A DNA stretch of 19,477 nucleotides from JBLHKE01 sp047619485 (lineage in GTDB: Bacteria; Verrucomicrobiota; Verrucomicrobiia; Verrucomicrobiales; DEV007): assembly GCA_047619485.1 (NCBI GenBank), contig JBLHKE010000045.1, positions 1-19,477 of the forward strand, read 5' to 3'. A program made the position numbers and the translations under genes. The notes beneath the pieces are model-generated. The model did no database searches, was not told the DNA's origin, and was given only the letters and a program-made list of their open reading frames with translations. Numbering within the stretch: the first letter of the stretch is position 1; each line of letters opens with the position of its first letter. Shown here one piece after another: positions 1 through 7,298 of the stretch.

Positions 1-42
1 GGATAGGTTAGGCGCGAGGGACGTCTGAATAGTTATGATCTT

Positions 43-2016
43 TCAGGGTACATCAACACGTAACGCATCAGCGGGTAAGGGACCCCTGACAACATTCGGC
101 CCTTCCCATTCGAGCTTAAGGGCGGGTTTGCCGGCAGTCGTTTTATAATACAAGCGGTAGGGATGGATGCCTTTATCCAATTTCACGGTCGTACTGATTT
201 CAGCTCCGTCGTATTTATAATCTCCATCTATGACCAATTTGTTGTGAATCTTAAAGGTCACCCCACCGGTGGCCTTACAATGAAACGTCCAATAGCCCGG
301 TTCCTGAATATGAATGTATCCGGAGAACAATATTCCGGAATTTTTTACAGCAGGCAATTCTGCTAGATCGATGGTTTTGCCTACCGAGTCTGCCTTCGCG
401 GTCATTTGCGTAAATTCGGGAACCCAGTTCCATTCTCCAAGGAAGGATTTGACCGATACACCGCTTCTTAAATCACCCGCGTCAATATCCAGCCCGGGTA
501 CAAATTCGCCATCATAGGATTTTTTAGCATTCTTGTTTGGCATTCGTATCCTTAAGACTTCATCCTTCATATTCTTTTGTAATCGGGAAAAATAGGCAGT
601 TGTTCCATTGAGGTCATTTGATTCGGGTTCATCCTCCAGGGTATTATAAATAGTAAAGTCCACCGAATGATCCGTGGCTTTCATGCGCAGACCCTTGTAC
701 CCATCCAGGTAGAGTCCCTGTTGATTATTGAACTCAACATACACAACACCCTTCCGCTGCTCGCCTGCCTGATTAAGGGTCGGGAGTAACGACACGCCAT
801 CAATCCTTGCGGGTGCATCGACGCCGGCGTAATCACAAAAGGTCGCCATCCAATCATGAAACTGAGAGGGGGCATTCGATTTTTGACCCGCCTTTATCCG
901 TGAAGGCCCCCAGGCAAATGTAGGTACACGCAGCCCCCCTTCCTGGGATGATCCCTTCGAACCTTTAAACCTGCCAGCGGATTTAAAGGTAGCCGGACTC
1001 CATCTCTTCCCCGTTATATAGGCTTCGCTGTGAGGGCCATTGTCCGAAGAGAATATGACCACGGTATTTTTGTCGATGTGCAGGTCCTTCAGGGTTTGCA
1101 GAATATCTCCAACACAATGATCAATCCGCGTGATGGAAGTGGCAAATCTTTCCGCTACATCCGATAGTCCCTTACCCGTATAATGGGGATCGCGATACTG
1201 ATCGATGGTTCCTTCTGCTGTATTGATCATTCTGCCGGCACGCCCTACCCATTGCAGTCCTCCCTTCACCCCTTTCCCTTCCGGATAGGTAACCGTGGGC
1301 AGTTGTAGCGCAGCATGGGGCGTATCATAGGAGAGAAACATGAAGAAGGGGCGCTTGGGATTATTCTTCGTTTCATTCCTGATCAGCTGTTTGGCTTTGG
1401 CTGTCCACAAATCCGAGCTGTAACATTTGTCCAACCCTGCAGATACTTCGGAATTATTCTCCCACACTTCCTTTTTTTCCTGGTGAGATTTATTATTTCC
1501 GAGTTCCCAGAAATTAGCCGGATAATGCTGGTGTCCATCCCTGTGCCTGACATACCCATAAAAATAATCAAATCCTCGTTTAGTTGGATAGCCCGCCCAT
1601 TTATCGGGAGAATTTCCTCCGCCTTGTAATCCATATTTACCTACAAGCAGGGTGTAATAACCTGCCGCCTGCAGGGTGTTGGCGAAATTCCAGTTATCTT
1701 CAATGGCCTTGTCGAACTGCATGTTGCGAACATTTGAATGCCCCTGATGCATGCCCGTTATCAACGAAGCTCGCGAAGGAGCACAAATGGGAGCCGGGCA
1801 GTAATGCCTGTTCAAGATGGTGCCCGCCGTTGCCATTTGATCCAATTCGGGGGTTTTAAGTTGAATCCCTTCTCGCTGATTCTGAAAAAGAATCCCCACG
1901 TCCCCGTAACCGAGATCGTCGGTTAGAATAAAGATAATATTGGGTCTATCGGTCTGTGCAATCAGTGAGAATACACTCAGAAAAAATAGCAGGACAGAAA
2001 TAATAGAGGTTCTCAT
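43..2016 (-). CDS. Secreted formylglycine-dependent sulfatase with C-terminal PA14 domain
   Basis: This is a type I sulfatase that would hydrolyse sulfate esters, probably of a sulfated polysaccharide, outside the cytoplasm. The start is placed at the ATG at 2014-2016 because it opens a signal peptide (MRTSIISVLLFFLSVFSLIA); the reading frame continues upstream but into a repeat. From this start the protein has 657 residues. Visible motifs are the metal-binding DD at 33-34 in FILTDDLGYGD, the formylglycine motif CAPSR at 78-82 with the modifiable Cys, a later metal-ligand DN at about 325-326 in SSDNGPHSE, and Lys-rich KGSKGSSQEGG at about 351. The GKWHLG-type motif usual in sulfatases reads GKYGLQG. 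The last 135 or so residues (SGYIHIQEPGYWTF, LKLEWEGP) look like a PA14 carbohydrate-binding domain. Local GC is about 47 percent against about 60 percent in the operon to the right (one 60-base line counted in each), which may mean transfer. No Shine-Dalgarno site is evident. Substrate is unknown. Confidence 0.93.
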   Translation of the reverse strand: MRTSIISVLLFFLSVFSLIAQTDRPNIIFILTDDLGYGDVGILFQNQREGIQLKTPELDQMATAGTILNRHYCPAPICAPSRASLITGMHQGHSNVRNMQFDKAIEDNWNFANTLQAAGYYTLLVGKYGLQGGGNSPDKWAGYPTKRGFDYFYGYVRHRDGHQHYPANFWELGNNKSHQEKKEVWENNSEVSAGLDKCYSSDLWTAKAKQLIRNETKNNPKRPFFMFLSYDTPHAALQLPTVTYPEGKGVKGGLQWVGRAGRMINTAEGTIDQYRDPHYTGKGLSDVAERFATSITRIDHCVGDILQTLKDLHIDKNTVVIFSSDNGPHSEAYITGKRWSPATFKSAGRFKGSKGSSQEGGLRVPTFAWGPSRIKAGQKSNAPSQFHDWMATFCDYAGVDAPARIDGVSLLPTLNQAGEQRKGVVYVEFNNQQGLYLDGYKGLRMKATDHSVDFTIYNTLEDEPESNDLNGTTAYFSRLQKNMKDEVLRIRMPNKNAKKSYDGEFVPGLDIDAGDLRSGVSVKSFLGEWNWVPEFTQMTAKADSVGKTIDLAELPAVKNSGILFSGYIHIQEPGYWTFHCKATGGVTFKIHNKLVIDGDYKYDGAEISTTVKLDKGIHPYRLYYKTTAGKPALKLEWEGPNVVRGPLPADALRVDVP

Positions 2017-2088
2017 AGTGTGTGAACTGTACGAGCCACGCATCACTACCTCAATGCCAAATAATTCATTCAGCGCGACAAGCGTTCC

Positions 2089-2155
2089 GATTGCTGGCAA
2101 TTTGCTTTTTGTGGGGCGTCCCTGATGAGATCGGAGAGGTGTAGGACGGGGGCGG
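2089..2155. repeat. Imperfect direct repeat, copy A
   Basis: The block GATTGCTGGCAATTTGCTTT and what follows it recur about 203 bases downstream at 2292-2370. Both copies share the core AATTTGCTTTTTG, then TGGGGCG, then TGATGrGATCGGAGAGG, then a G-rich end. Copy A lies upstream of the sulfatase start and is non-coding. The rest of 2017-2247 shows no convincing gene. The unit may be a dispersed non-autonomous element; only these two copies were noticed in the window. Confidence 0.7.
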
Positions 2156-2247
2156 ATTCCCCCAACACATGACGCGGTAGTTGGTGCCTGCGAGCTCGAT
2201 CCGAACCTAGCGGGGCATGGCGAAGCGATTAGCCTAAGGGGGAGCTG

Positions 2248-2590
2248 CTAGGCAGAGAAATTGACCTGACCCTTTACTGCTGCGAGTTCTGGATTGCTAG
2301 GAATTTGCTTTTTGCGTGGGGCGGTTGAGGGCGCCGTTGATGGGATCGGAGAGGGGAGAAAGGCGGGGGGCTCGCCATCCTGCAAAACGTTGTGGTCGCT
2401 CATGCCGATGAAGTCATATTCGTTTGTCTTATACCAATCGATGATCATTTTTGGGAAACCATTACCGTCGCTCCAAAGCGTGTGTATGTGTGTATTGCCT
2501 TTGAACCACTCGTGGGTGTCGTAGTTTTCAGTATTGGCCACTTGTATGGAAATGAAAAAAGGAAAGGGTGAGGGTAATGATTCGGGTCAT
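2248..2590 (-). pseudogene. Truncated, frameshifted PHP-domain metal-dependent hydrolase remnant
   Basis: The reading frame contains the first part of a PHP-domain phosphoesterase: WFKGNTHIHTLWSDGNG carries the HxH metal-binding start, and DFIGMSDHNVL the SDHN motif. After VLQDGE the similarity stops and the frame runs into repeat copy B, so the protein is under 100 residues where such PHP proteins are usually several hundred. Upstream, ATG at 2588-2590 opens a signal-peptide-like stretch (MTRIITLTLSFF) in another frame. Removing one base from the six-A run at 2555-2560 (plus strand) joins it to ISIQVANTENYD. A short translation could still begin at a GTG at 2539-2541. Both lesions point to a dead gene. 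It follows 20 bases after the end of the fragment at 2611-2895 on the same strand, so the two may be relics of one operon. Confidence 0.75.
2292..2370. repeat. Imperfect direct repeat, copy B
   Basis: This is the second copy of the repeat at 2089-2155. It begins GATTGCTAGGAATTTGC and carries about 12 extra bases in the middle relative to copy A. It starts where the PHP-domain reading frame loses similarity to a PHP protein, so the truncated PHP protein ends in repeat-encoded sequence (PSPIPSTAPSTAPRKKQ). Just outside, at about 2264-2278, is GACCTGACCCTTTAC, reminiscent of AAAGGGTCAGGTC-type sequences near REP-like elements; that last link is only a recollection-based inference. Confidence 0.7.
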
Positions 2591-2610
2591 GATGGTGGGG
2601 CGTTTGGGAG

Positions 2611-2895
2611 TTAGACTTCGAGAGTCTCTTTTTCAAAGTCGCCGGGATTGCCCCATCCTGCTCGGGTGGGTTGGCCGGTTGTAAATCGCTCGTAGAAATT
2701 GAGCGAGTCGGTAGCAATTTCGTAGTTGTCAAAAATAGCGCCATTTCCCTGCATGTGGGGATCTTTGTCCAGAGTTTGACGCTTTTTTGATCCATGAACG
2801 CGAGGTCGGTCACGTCCTGCTTCGGGGCGAGGACGAGGGCGAAGCCTTCGGTTGGCAGGATGTCGCGCAGAGGTTGAGCACGCGGTGGGCGTGCA
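2611..2895 (-). pseudogene. Frameshifted C-terminal fragment of an unrecognised protein
   Basis: Two minus-strand frames read like consecutive parts of one protein. The first, from about 2895, gives LRDILPTEGFALVLAPKQ then DVTDLAFMD. The second gives KKRQTLDKDPHMQGNGAIFD, NYEIATDSLNFYERFTTGQP and ends GNPGDFEKETLEV at the stop at 2611-2613. The change of frame falls next to the A/T homopolymer at about 2784-2789, and one missing base would restore a continuous reading. No start is visible because the fragment abuts the stop of the PQQ-propeller gene at 2897. I do not recognise the family. Composition suggests an ordinary globular, perhaps secreted, enzyme. Alternative readings of the region are arginine- and proline-rich and look like noise. 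Confidence 0.55.
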
Positions 2896-2896
2896 A

Positions 2897-4171
2897 TTAT
2901 TTGGGAGTTGGCCTACTGGGAGCCTCCTCGATACGATAGAGGTGGTTTTCAGAGCGAATAAAAAGCGCATTGCCAGCGATTGCTGGCGTGGCCAATAATC
3001 GCTCGCCGGGAAGTGAGTTTACCGCAAGGATTTCTAACGTTCTTGCGGGTTTTATTATGGTGCAGACTCCGTCTTCACTGAAGAAGTAGATCCGATCTTT
3101 GGCATGGATTGGGGATACCGAGTAAGCTCCCTTGATCCTCTCTTGCCAGACGAGGTTGCCAGATTCTGCTTCGAGGCAGGTTGCAACCCCGTTTCGGTTG
3201 ACGAGGAATAACAGATCGCCGACCAACAGCGGGGAGGCCCGAGGTGGCATTCTACGTGTCTCTCGCCAGGCCACATGACTATCCGTGACGTCACCGTGCC
3301 CATCAGGTCGAATGGCCCAGAGTTCGGGACGGTCCCGGTCTACGATAGCGAAAACTAGCCCGTGACCATAAATCGGCCGGGGCGCGATGGACCATCCCCG
3401 GTGACGCACTTTCCATATTTCTTTGCCGCTGACCGGATCGTAAGCAAATACTCCTTTTGCTGCGACGCTGATCAGTTGCTCACCCTGCCCACGTGGGATG
3501 AGGGTGGGAGTGCAGTAGGCTTTACGTTCATGTACCGGGATGTCTGCGAAGTCGATTGAGCGCGTTGTTTTCCAAAGGGTCTTTCCGTTGGTTTTGTTGA
3601 GTGCGATCACGTATTGAACGTCTCGGCCATCCAGGTGCAGCACGAGGGAAGATCCGATTAGCAAGGGGGAACTGGCTGGGCCAGCCCCTTTTTCATGATC
3701 GCATCGAAGGTCGCGCCGCTCCCACAGCGTGTCTCCAGATTTTGTATCTAGACACGCAGTCCCGTAAGTTCCGAAATGAATGTAGACCCGCCCCTCCTCG
3801 ATGACTGGAGTCGGCGTTGCGTAGGTGTTGTCTGCGGTGATCGCCATCGGCAATTCGACATCAAATACATGGAGGTCATGAATGATCTTCCCTGTGTTTT
3901 TGTCCACACAGACGGCGAACAGTTTTTGGCCACCTTTGGTCGCTGTTGTTATCCAGATCTGATCGCCCCAGATGACGGGAGATGACCACCCTCGGTCGTG
4001 GATCGGCGTCCTCCAGGTGATGTTTGTCTTCCCATCCCACTTCAGCGGCAGGCCGGTTGACCGTGTGTGTCCGTTTCCCTCGGGGCCGCGAAATTGAGGC
4101 CACTGTTCTTCAGCTAGTGTGGAGTGAACGGCAGCGCTCGTAGTGATGATTAAAAATAATAGGGATTTCAT
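2897..4171 (-). CDS. Secreted PQQ-like beta-propeller repeat protein
   Basis: This encodes a protein of about 424 residues of the PQQ-binding-like (quinoprotein/BamB-like) beta-propeller type, frequent in Planctomycetes and Verrucomicrobia. The start is set at the ATG at 4169-4171 because it begins a signal peptide (MKSLLFLIITTSAAVHSTLA); a longer frame to 4219 adds 16 residues before it with no merit. The mature N-terminus EEQWPQFRGPEGNGHT is a typical opening of this family. Repeating blade motifs are visible: GWSSPVIWGDQIWITT, LFAVCVDKNTGKI, YATPTPVIEEGRVYIHFG, CLDTKSGDTLWERRD, FAYDPVSGKEIWKVRH, CLEAESGNLVWQERIKG. Each couples a variant of the [AV]-x-D-x-x-[ST]-G-x-x-x-W pattern to a strand. 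No cytochrome c CxxCH motif is seen. The C-terminal tail EEAPSRPTPK runs to the stop next to a gene fragment. A 14-bp palindrome lies 9-22 bases upstream of the start. Function is unknown; it may be structural or substrate-binding. Confidence 0.88.
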   Translation of the reverse strand: MKSLLFLIITTSAAVHSTLAEEQWPQFRGPEGNGHTRSTGLPLKWDGKTNITWRTPIHDRGWSSPVIWGDQIWITTATKGGQKLFAVCVDKNTGKIIHDLHVFDVELPMAITADNTYATPTPVIEEGRVYIHFGTYGTACLDTKSGDTLWERRDLRCDHEKGAGPASSPLLIGSSLVLHLDGRDVQYVIALNKTNGKTLWKTTRSIDFADIPVHERKAYCTPTLIPRGQGEQLISVAAKGVFAYDPVSGKEIWKVRHRGWSIAPRPIYGHGLVFAIVDRDRPELWAIRPDGHGDVTDSHVAWRETRRMPPRASPLLVGDLLFLVNRNGVATCLEAESGNLVWQERIKGAYSVSPIHAKDRIYFFSEDGVCTIIKPARTLEILAVNSLPGERLLATPAIAGNALFIRSENHLYRIEEAPSRPTPK

Positions 4172-4179
4172 CGTGGCTA

Positions 4180-4193
4180 TCAGCTTAAGCTGA
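4180..4193. promoter_or_regulatory. 14-bp perfect palindrome upstream of the PQQ-propeller gene
   Basis: TCAGCTTAAGCTGA is a perfect palindrome whose near edge is 8 bases from the ATG at 4169-4171, where a ribosome-binding site would normally sit; no Shine-Dalgarno sequence is visible there. It could be an operator or chance. The rest of 4194-4331 shows no gene or clear promoter. Confidence 0.35.
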
Positions 4194-4331
4194 AGTATGG
4201 CTCTGGGGCAATCCCGCAAGTGACGCTCCGGGCTAGTAGGCGCTACGTGATCCGCTCTTCGTAGGGGGCGTCATGTGAGTTGTAGGAGCCTAGCGTGTGG
4301 TGATCTGGATTCCAACCGGTTCTTCCCTCCA

Positions 4332-4726
4332 ATGTCTGACACTCCGTTGACTTCTTCGCGATGTCTTCAATAAAGATCCAGACAAGGCACTAGAACTCGC
4401 CAGAGCCGATCCGGACGTACTGCGTAATGATCGCTGGGGCAGCCTTCTATCCATTGCCCCGGCCGGGTTTCAATCCCATGGAGTCGCTTCCAATCATCGA
4501 CGTCCTCCACCCCGGCGGCAGCCGCAACAGCATGGCCAACGACGGCATTAACCACTAAGTGGCTCACCCAGAGAAGCTGACCGAGGCTGGCGATTGGTTC
4601 AGCCAGCTCCCGCCAGAGACCCCGCGTTTTGTCATCTACCGCATCGAGCTGAACCGACCCGACAGCAATCAAAAGGAGAGCCGGGCAAAGCTCCGCGAGA
4701 TCTGGAAACTCCCTGACGCTGAGTAG
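4332..4726 (+). pseudogene. Decayed plus-strand gene of unknown function
   Basis: Three plus-strand frames read in sequence like one damaged protein. ATG at 4332 gives MSDTPLTS. A second frame from about 4354 gives LRDVFNKDPDKALELARADP then DVLRNDRWG. A third frame from about 4441 gives AFYPLPRPGFNPMESLPI, IDVLHPGGSRNSMANDGINH, a TAA stop, then VAHPEKLTEAGDWFSQLPPE, TPRFVIYRIELNRPDSNQKE and LREIWKLPDAE ending at TAG 4724-4726. The in-frame TAA is one substitution from a Tyr codon. The second frame change sits at the GGGG run near 4435-4438. The opposite strand has an open 124-residue frame here, but its sequence looks like a complement artefact. The family is not recognised. The gene lies between an intact gene and an IS remnant, consistent with a degraded zone. 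Confidence 0.5.
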
Positions 4727-4736
4727 CAAGAAATCG

Positions 4737-5090
4737 TTCAAGCCGAGCTGGCCGTGCTGCGGAGGGCAAGTGTCCGTGTATCAGGTTGTAGGCGATCATG
4801 TGCATGAGCAGTTACCGGCAGATCAGGTCGGGGCTCTTGGTGCGGAGCGCGTCCTTGGCCTGCGAGGTTTTGATGTCTTCGACGTAGAGTTCGATTTTCC
4901 AGCGACGGATGAAGTGGTCACCGAGCTTCATCATGGGGAAGGGGCAACCGAGCTGCTGCATGTGCAGGTGATACTTCCTCCGGTGCTTAGGTGTATCGGG
5001 CATCGACACAGCGGCAGCAGGCAGCGCGCAGTCCACGGGGTCTGCGACCCGTTTCTCTTGGGAGCCGAGGATGGTCGACGAGCTGCACGA
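4737..5090 (-). pseudogene. IS4-type transposase, C-terminal remnant with in-frame stop
   Basis: The minus strand encodes HFIRRWKIELYVEDIKTSQA, DALRTKSPDLICR, a TAA stop, then LLMHMIAYNLIHGHLP. This matches the C-terminal catalytic segment of IS4-family DDE transposases: the Y-x2-R-x3-E-x6-K signature is present as F-IR-R-WKI-E-LYVEDI-K (Tyr replaced by Phe), and the downstream LLMHxIAYNLIR helix follows. The stop codon stands where a Glu or Gln is expected, and no upstream DD-containing domain is found. The part before PMMKLGDHF is degraded. The longest uninterrupted piece is 4812-5036. No terminal inverted repeats could be identified. The remnant begins directly after the PIG-L gene stop, so an insertion once bordered the polysaccharide operon here. 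Confidence 0.75.
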
Positions 5091-5945
5091 TTAAAGTTCC
5101 AACAGATGCCCGCAGATTTTCTGGAACTGTTTCGCACTGCAGACGTAGTAGGCTTCCGCGCTCTCTTTTAAGACGCGCAGTCCGCGGTAGCGGTTGAGGC
5201 CTAGGGCGCTCTCGACGTAGGACATGTATTTGATCTGGCTCGGGTAGCACTCGATGCTCTCCTGCTTTTTCTTGGTGACGCTGGTGATGTCGACGGCGGT
5301 GTTTGGCCAGATAGTCGACCAGATTTCGTAGCCCCAGACCTCGCCTTGCCAGCCGGTCTCTTTGAGGGCGTGCATGAGTCCCATGGCGGTGGCTTGGTGG
5401 TCGCGGTGGTGGTCGCTGGGGAAGGGGCAGAAGATGGTGTTCGGGTTCCACTTGCGGATGAGCTTGGCGAGATCTTTGCCCATCGCTGTTTCGTTCAAAC
5501 TAAGGCTGCCGCAGGGGTAGCCGAGCGTGCCGTGGTAGTCCATGTCGAAGTAGGCGGCAGCGACTTCTGCCTCGGCCTGGCGGACTTTGGCTTCCGTATC
5601 GTTCTTCTGTGGGTCGGGGCCGACGCCGGCGCAGTCTGCTGTGAAGACGAGGCCGAGCACGCTGCCGAGTTCGTGGTGCAATGCTAGAGCGCCGCCTGCT
5701 CCGATCATCTCGTCGTCCATGTGCGGGGCGACGACCAGCACGCGATCCTGCTCGAGTTCGCGTAGGGTGACTGGGACGCGGTGGGTGAGATGGTGGATCT
5801 TGGTGAGGAAACGCGTCGCTGTCCAGGTGCAGATTTTCTTGAGGAACTTGGGCTTCTTGGCGTAGCCGGTGAAGTGCCGCGCCATGGCGGTGAGCTTGGC
5901 TTTTAGCCTTGGTTTCGGTTGGGTCTGGGTGATTGATTCGGACAT
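5091..5945 (-). CDS. PIG-L family zinc-dependent deacetylase
   Basis: This 284-residue protein belongs to the PIG-L/LmbE family, which removes acetyl groups from N-acetylated sugars or related amines. Visible motifs are APHMDDE at 73-79 (the family's PHPDDE; zinc ligands His75 and Asp78, general base Asp77) and HHRDH at 179-183 (HxxDH; zinc ligand His). There is no signal peptide; the N-terminal 60 residues are basic and longer than in many relatives, so it is probably cytoplasmic. It is the last gene of the minus-strand polysaccharide operon, 36 bases after the GT4 gene. A small inverted repeat, TCGATT-TTGA-AATCGA (5964-5979), lies in that gap. A deacetylase here suggests the polymer or a precursor contains an N-acetylated sugar that is partly deacetylated. 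The C-terminus ends beside the IS4 remnant; whether the last residues are native cannot be told. Confidence 0.9.
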   Translation of the reverse strand: MSESITQTQPKPRLKAKLTAMARHFTGYAKKPKFLKKICTWTATRFLTKIHHLTHRVPVTLRELEQDRVLVVAPHMDDEMIGAGGALALHHELGSVLGLVFTADCAGVGPDPQKNDTEAKVRQAEAEVAAAYFDMDYHGTLGYPCGSLSLNETAMGKDLAKLIRKWNPNTIFCPFPSDHHRDHQATAMGLMHALKETGWQGEVWGYEIWSTIWPNTAVDITSVTKKKQESIECYPSQIKYMSYVESALGLNRYRGLRVLKESAEAYYVCSAKQFQKICGHLLEL

Positions 5946-5981
5946 TGGCTCGGGCTTTGGGAGTCGATTTTGAAATCGAAT

Positions 5982-7298
5982 TTACAGCGGGTAGAATTCG
6001 GGCTTCTCTTCGGTCTCGCCAATCGTCCAGCGGATCGTTTCCAAGATGTTCTCGGCCTTGTGCCGCCAGGTGTAACCAGCGGCGTATTCGAGCGCGCGCT
6101 GGCGGTGCTGTTGCAGTAATCTGGGTTCGTCGATGTAGCGCTGCATCGCGGCGCCGAGCAATGGTGGCATCTCTTTGCGCGGCGCCAGCTTGACCGGGAC
6201 ACCGCGATCTTCATCGACGAGGCATCCTTGGGCTCCGCTGTTGAACACGATGCACGGTAGGCCTGAGCCCATGGCTTCAATGACGACCCCTGCGCCGAGT
6301 TCACGGATGGACGGAAAGGCGAACACGTGCGACTCGCGGAAGATCTCGCCGACCTCACCTTGGCTCTTGGTTCCGACGAGTTTCACACAATCCTGTAGTT
6401 TGTGTTTTTCGATCATGTCCTCCATGATCTTGCGATCCGGACCTTCGCCGACGATCGTGAGCTGGTGCTGTTGGAGTTTCTCGCTGATCGCGAAAGCGTC
6501 GACCAGTGAATCGGCCGCTTTGCCGGCCACGAGTCGGCCGACGAAGACGAATTTGATCTTGTCGGTCGGCGGCAACTTCTCGGCGGGGAAGAATAAGTCT
6601 GGGTCGTAGCCGATCTCTGGGTAGTTGATCGCGTTCTTCAGCGATTTTTCGGGGAGGCCATCGAAGGTGTGTTGGAAGCCTGCGAGAATGGCGGCCGCGC
6701 TATTGTAGGATGATTTCGCATACGGCAGGTAGTTGTGAAATTTGCGCAGCGGGTTGAGCCACTCGCGCTCTTTCTTCTGCACGCTTATCGCCTCTTTTGG
6801 GAAGGGGAGACCGCCGTTGACTGGTCCAATGATAAACGGCACCGGGCACCACTTGGCCATCGGACTGACGAGGATCGGCGACATCGGGCTGATGCGCAGC
6901 ACGGCATCGAATACACCCGCGTTCAGATCTTTTTTGTAGCGTTTCCACACTGCGCGTTCGAAGGCGATGTAGCTGGGATAGGTGAAGGCGGTCTTGGTCG
7001 TCCAGCCGACGGAACGTCCACCACGCAGGATGTCGGCGATGCCGTCGAGTGGTTTTTTGATCGCATCGACGTTGATGAATTGCGTGTCAGTGCCCTCGAT
7101 CTCGAAGTGGTCGTCCTGCTTGCGCGAGACGACGGTCACATCGGCGAGTTTGCCGAGTTCGCGGCACATCTTGAATGCGATCACTGGCAGCGATGGCAGT
7201 GTCGGATGGCAGTCGAATGCCAGGATGAGAATCCGTGGCCTACTGGCTTCCGTGACGGTTTTTTTGGTTGTGGTTGGTGCTGCGGCGAGTGTTTGCAT
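5982..7298 (-). CDS. GT4-family glycosyltransferase
   Basis: This 438-residue protein has the two-domain GT-B layout of group 1 (GT4) glycosyltransferases, which add a sugar from a nucleotide-sugar donor to a lipid-linked or glycan acceptor at the inner face of the membrane. The N-terminal domain begins RPRILILAFDCHPTLPSLPV (residues 20-39). The acceptor-side glycine-rich segment is PFIIGPVNGGLPFPKE at 154-169. The C-terminal domain starts KFVFVGRLVAGKAAD at 249-263 and includes LTIVGEGPD at 280-288. The EX7E motif is E333-LGAGVVI-E341, followed by AMGSGLPCIV. The ATG shares one base with the TAA of the GH9 gene (TAATG), so translation is likely coupled. It is the only obvious GT4 enzyme in the window, so other transferases for the repeat unit probably lie elsewhere. 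Confidence 0.93.
   Translation of the reverse strand: MQTLAAAPTTTKKTVTEASRPRILILAFDCHPTLPSLPVIAFKMCRELGKLADVTVVSRKQDDHFEIEGTDTQFINVDAIKKPLDGIADILRGGRSVGWTTKTAFTYPSYIAFERAVWKRYKKDLNAGVFDAVLRISPMSPILVSPMAKWCPVPFIIGPVNGGLPFPKEAISVQKKEREWLNPLRKFHNYLPYAKSSYNSAAAILAGFQHTFDGLPEKSLKNAINYPEIGYDPDLFFPAEKLPPTDKIKFVFVGRLVAGKAADSLVDAFAISEKLQQHQLTIVGEGPDRKIMEDMIEKHKLQDCVKLVGTKSQGEVGEIFRESHVFAFPSIRELGAGVVIEAMGSGLPCIVFNSGAQGCLVDEDRGVPVKLAPRKEMPPLLGAAMQRYIDEPRLLQQHRQRALEYAAGYTWRHKAENILETIRWTIGETEEKPEFYPL

Noticed and set aside
4367..4741. Open minus-strand frame of 124 codons
   Set aside because: The plus-strand reading looks much more like protein despite its lesions; the minus frame has no recognisable motif. 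It is not completely excluded.
5038..5050. GGGTC-TGC-GACCC inverted repeat after the PIG-L gene as a terminator
   Set aside because: The stem is only five pairs and no T-run follows on the minus strand; it lies inside the transposase remnant.
4770..5171. Open plus-strand frame of 133 codons
   Set aside because: It is antisense to the IS4 transposase remnant and the end of the PIG-L gene; the minus strand shows clear protein motifs here.
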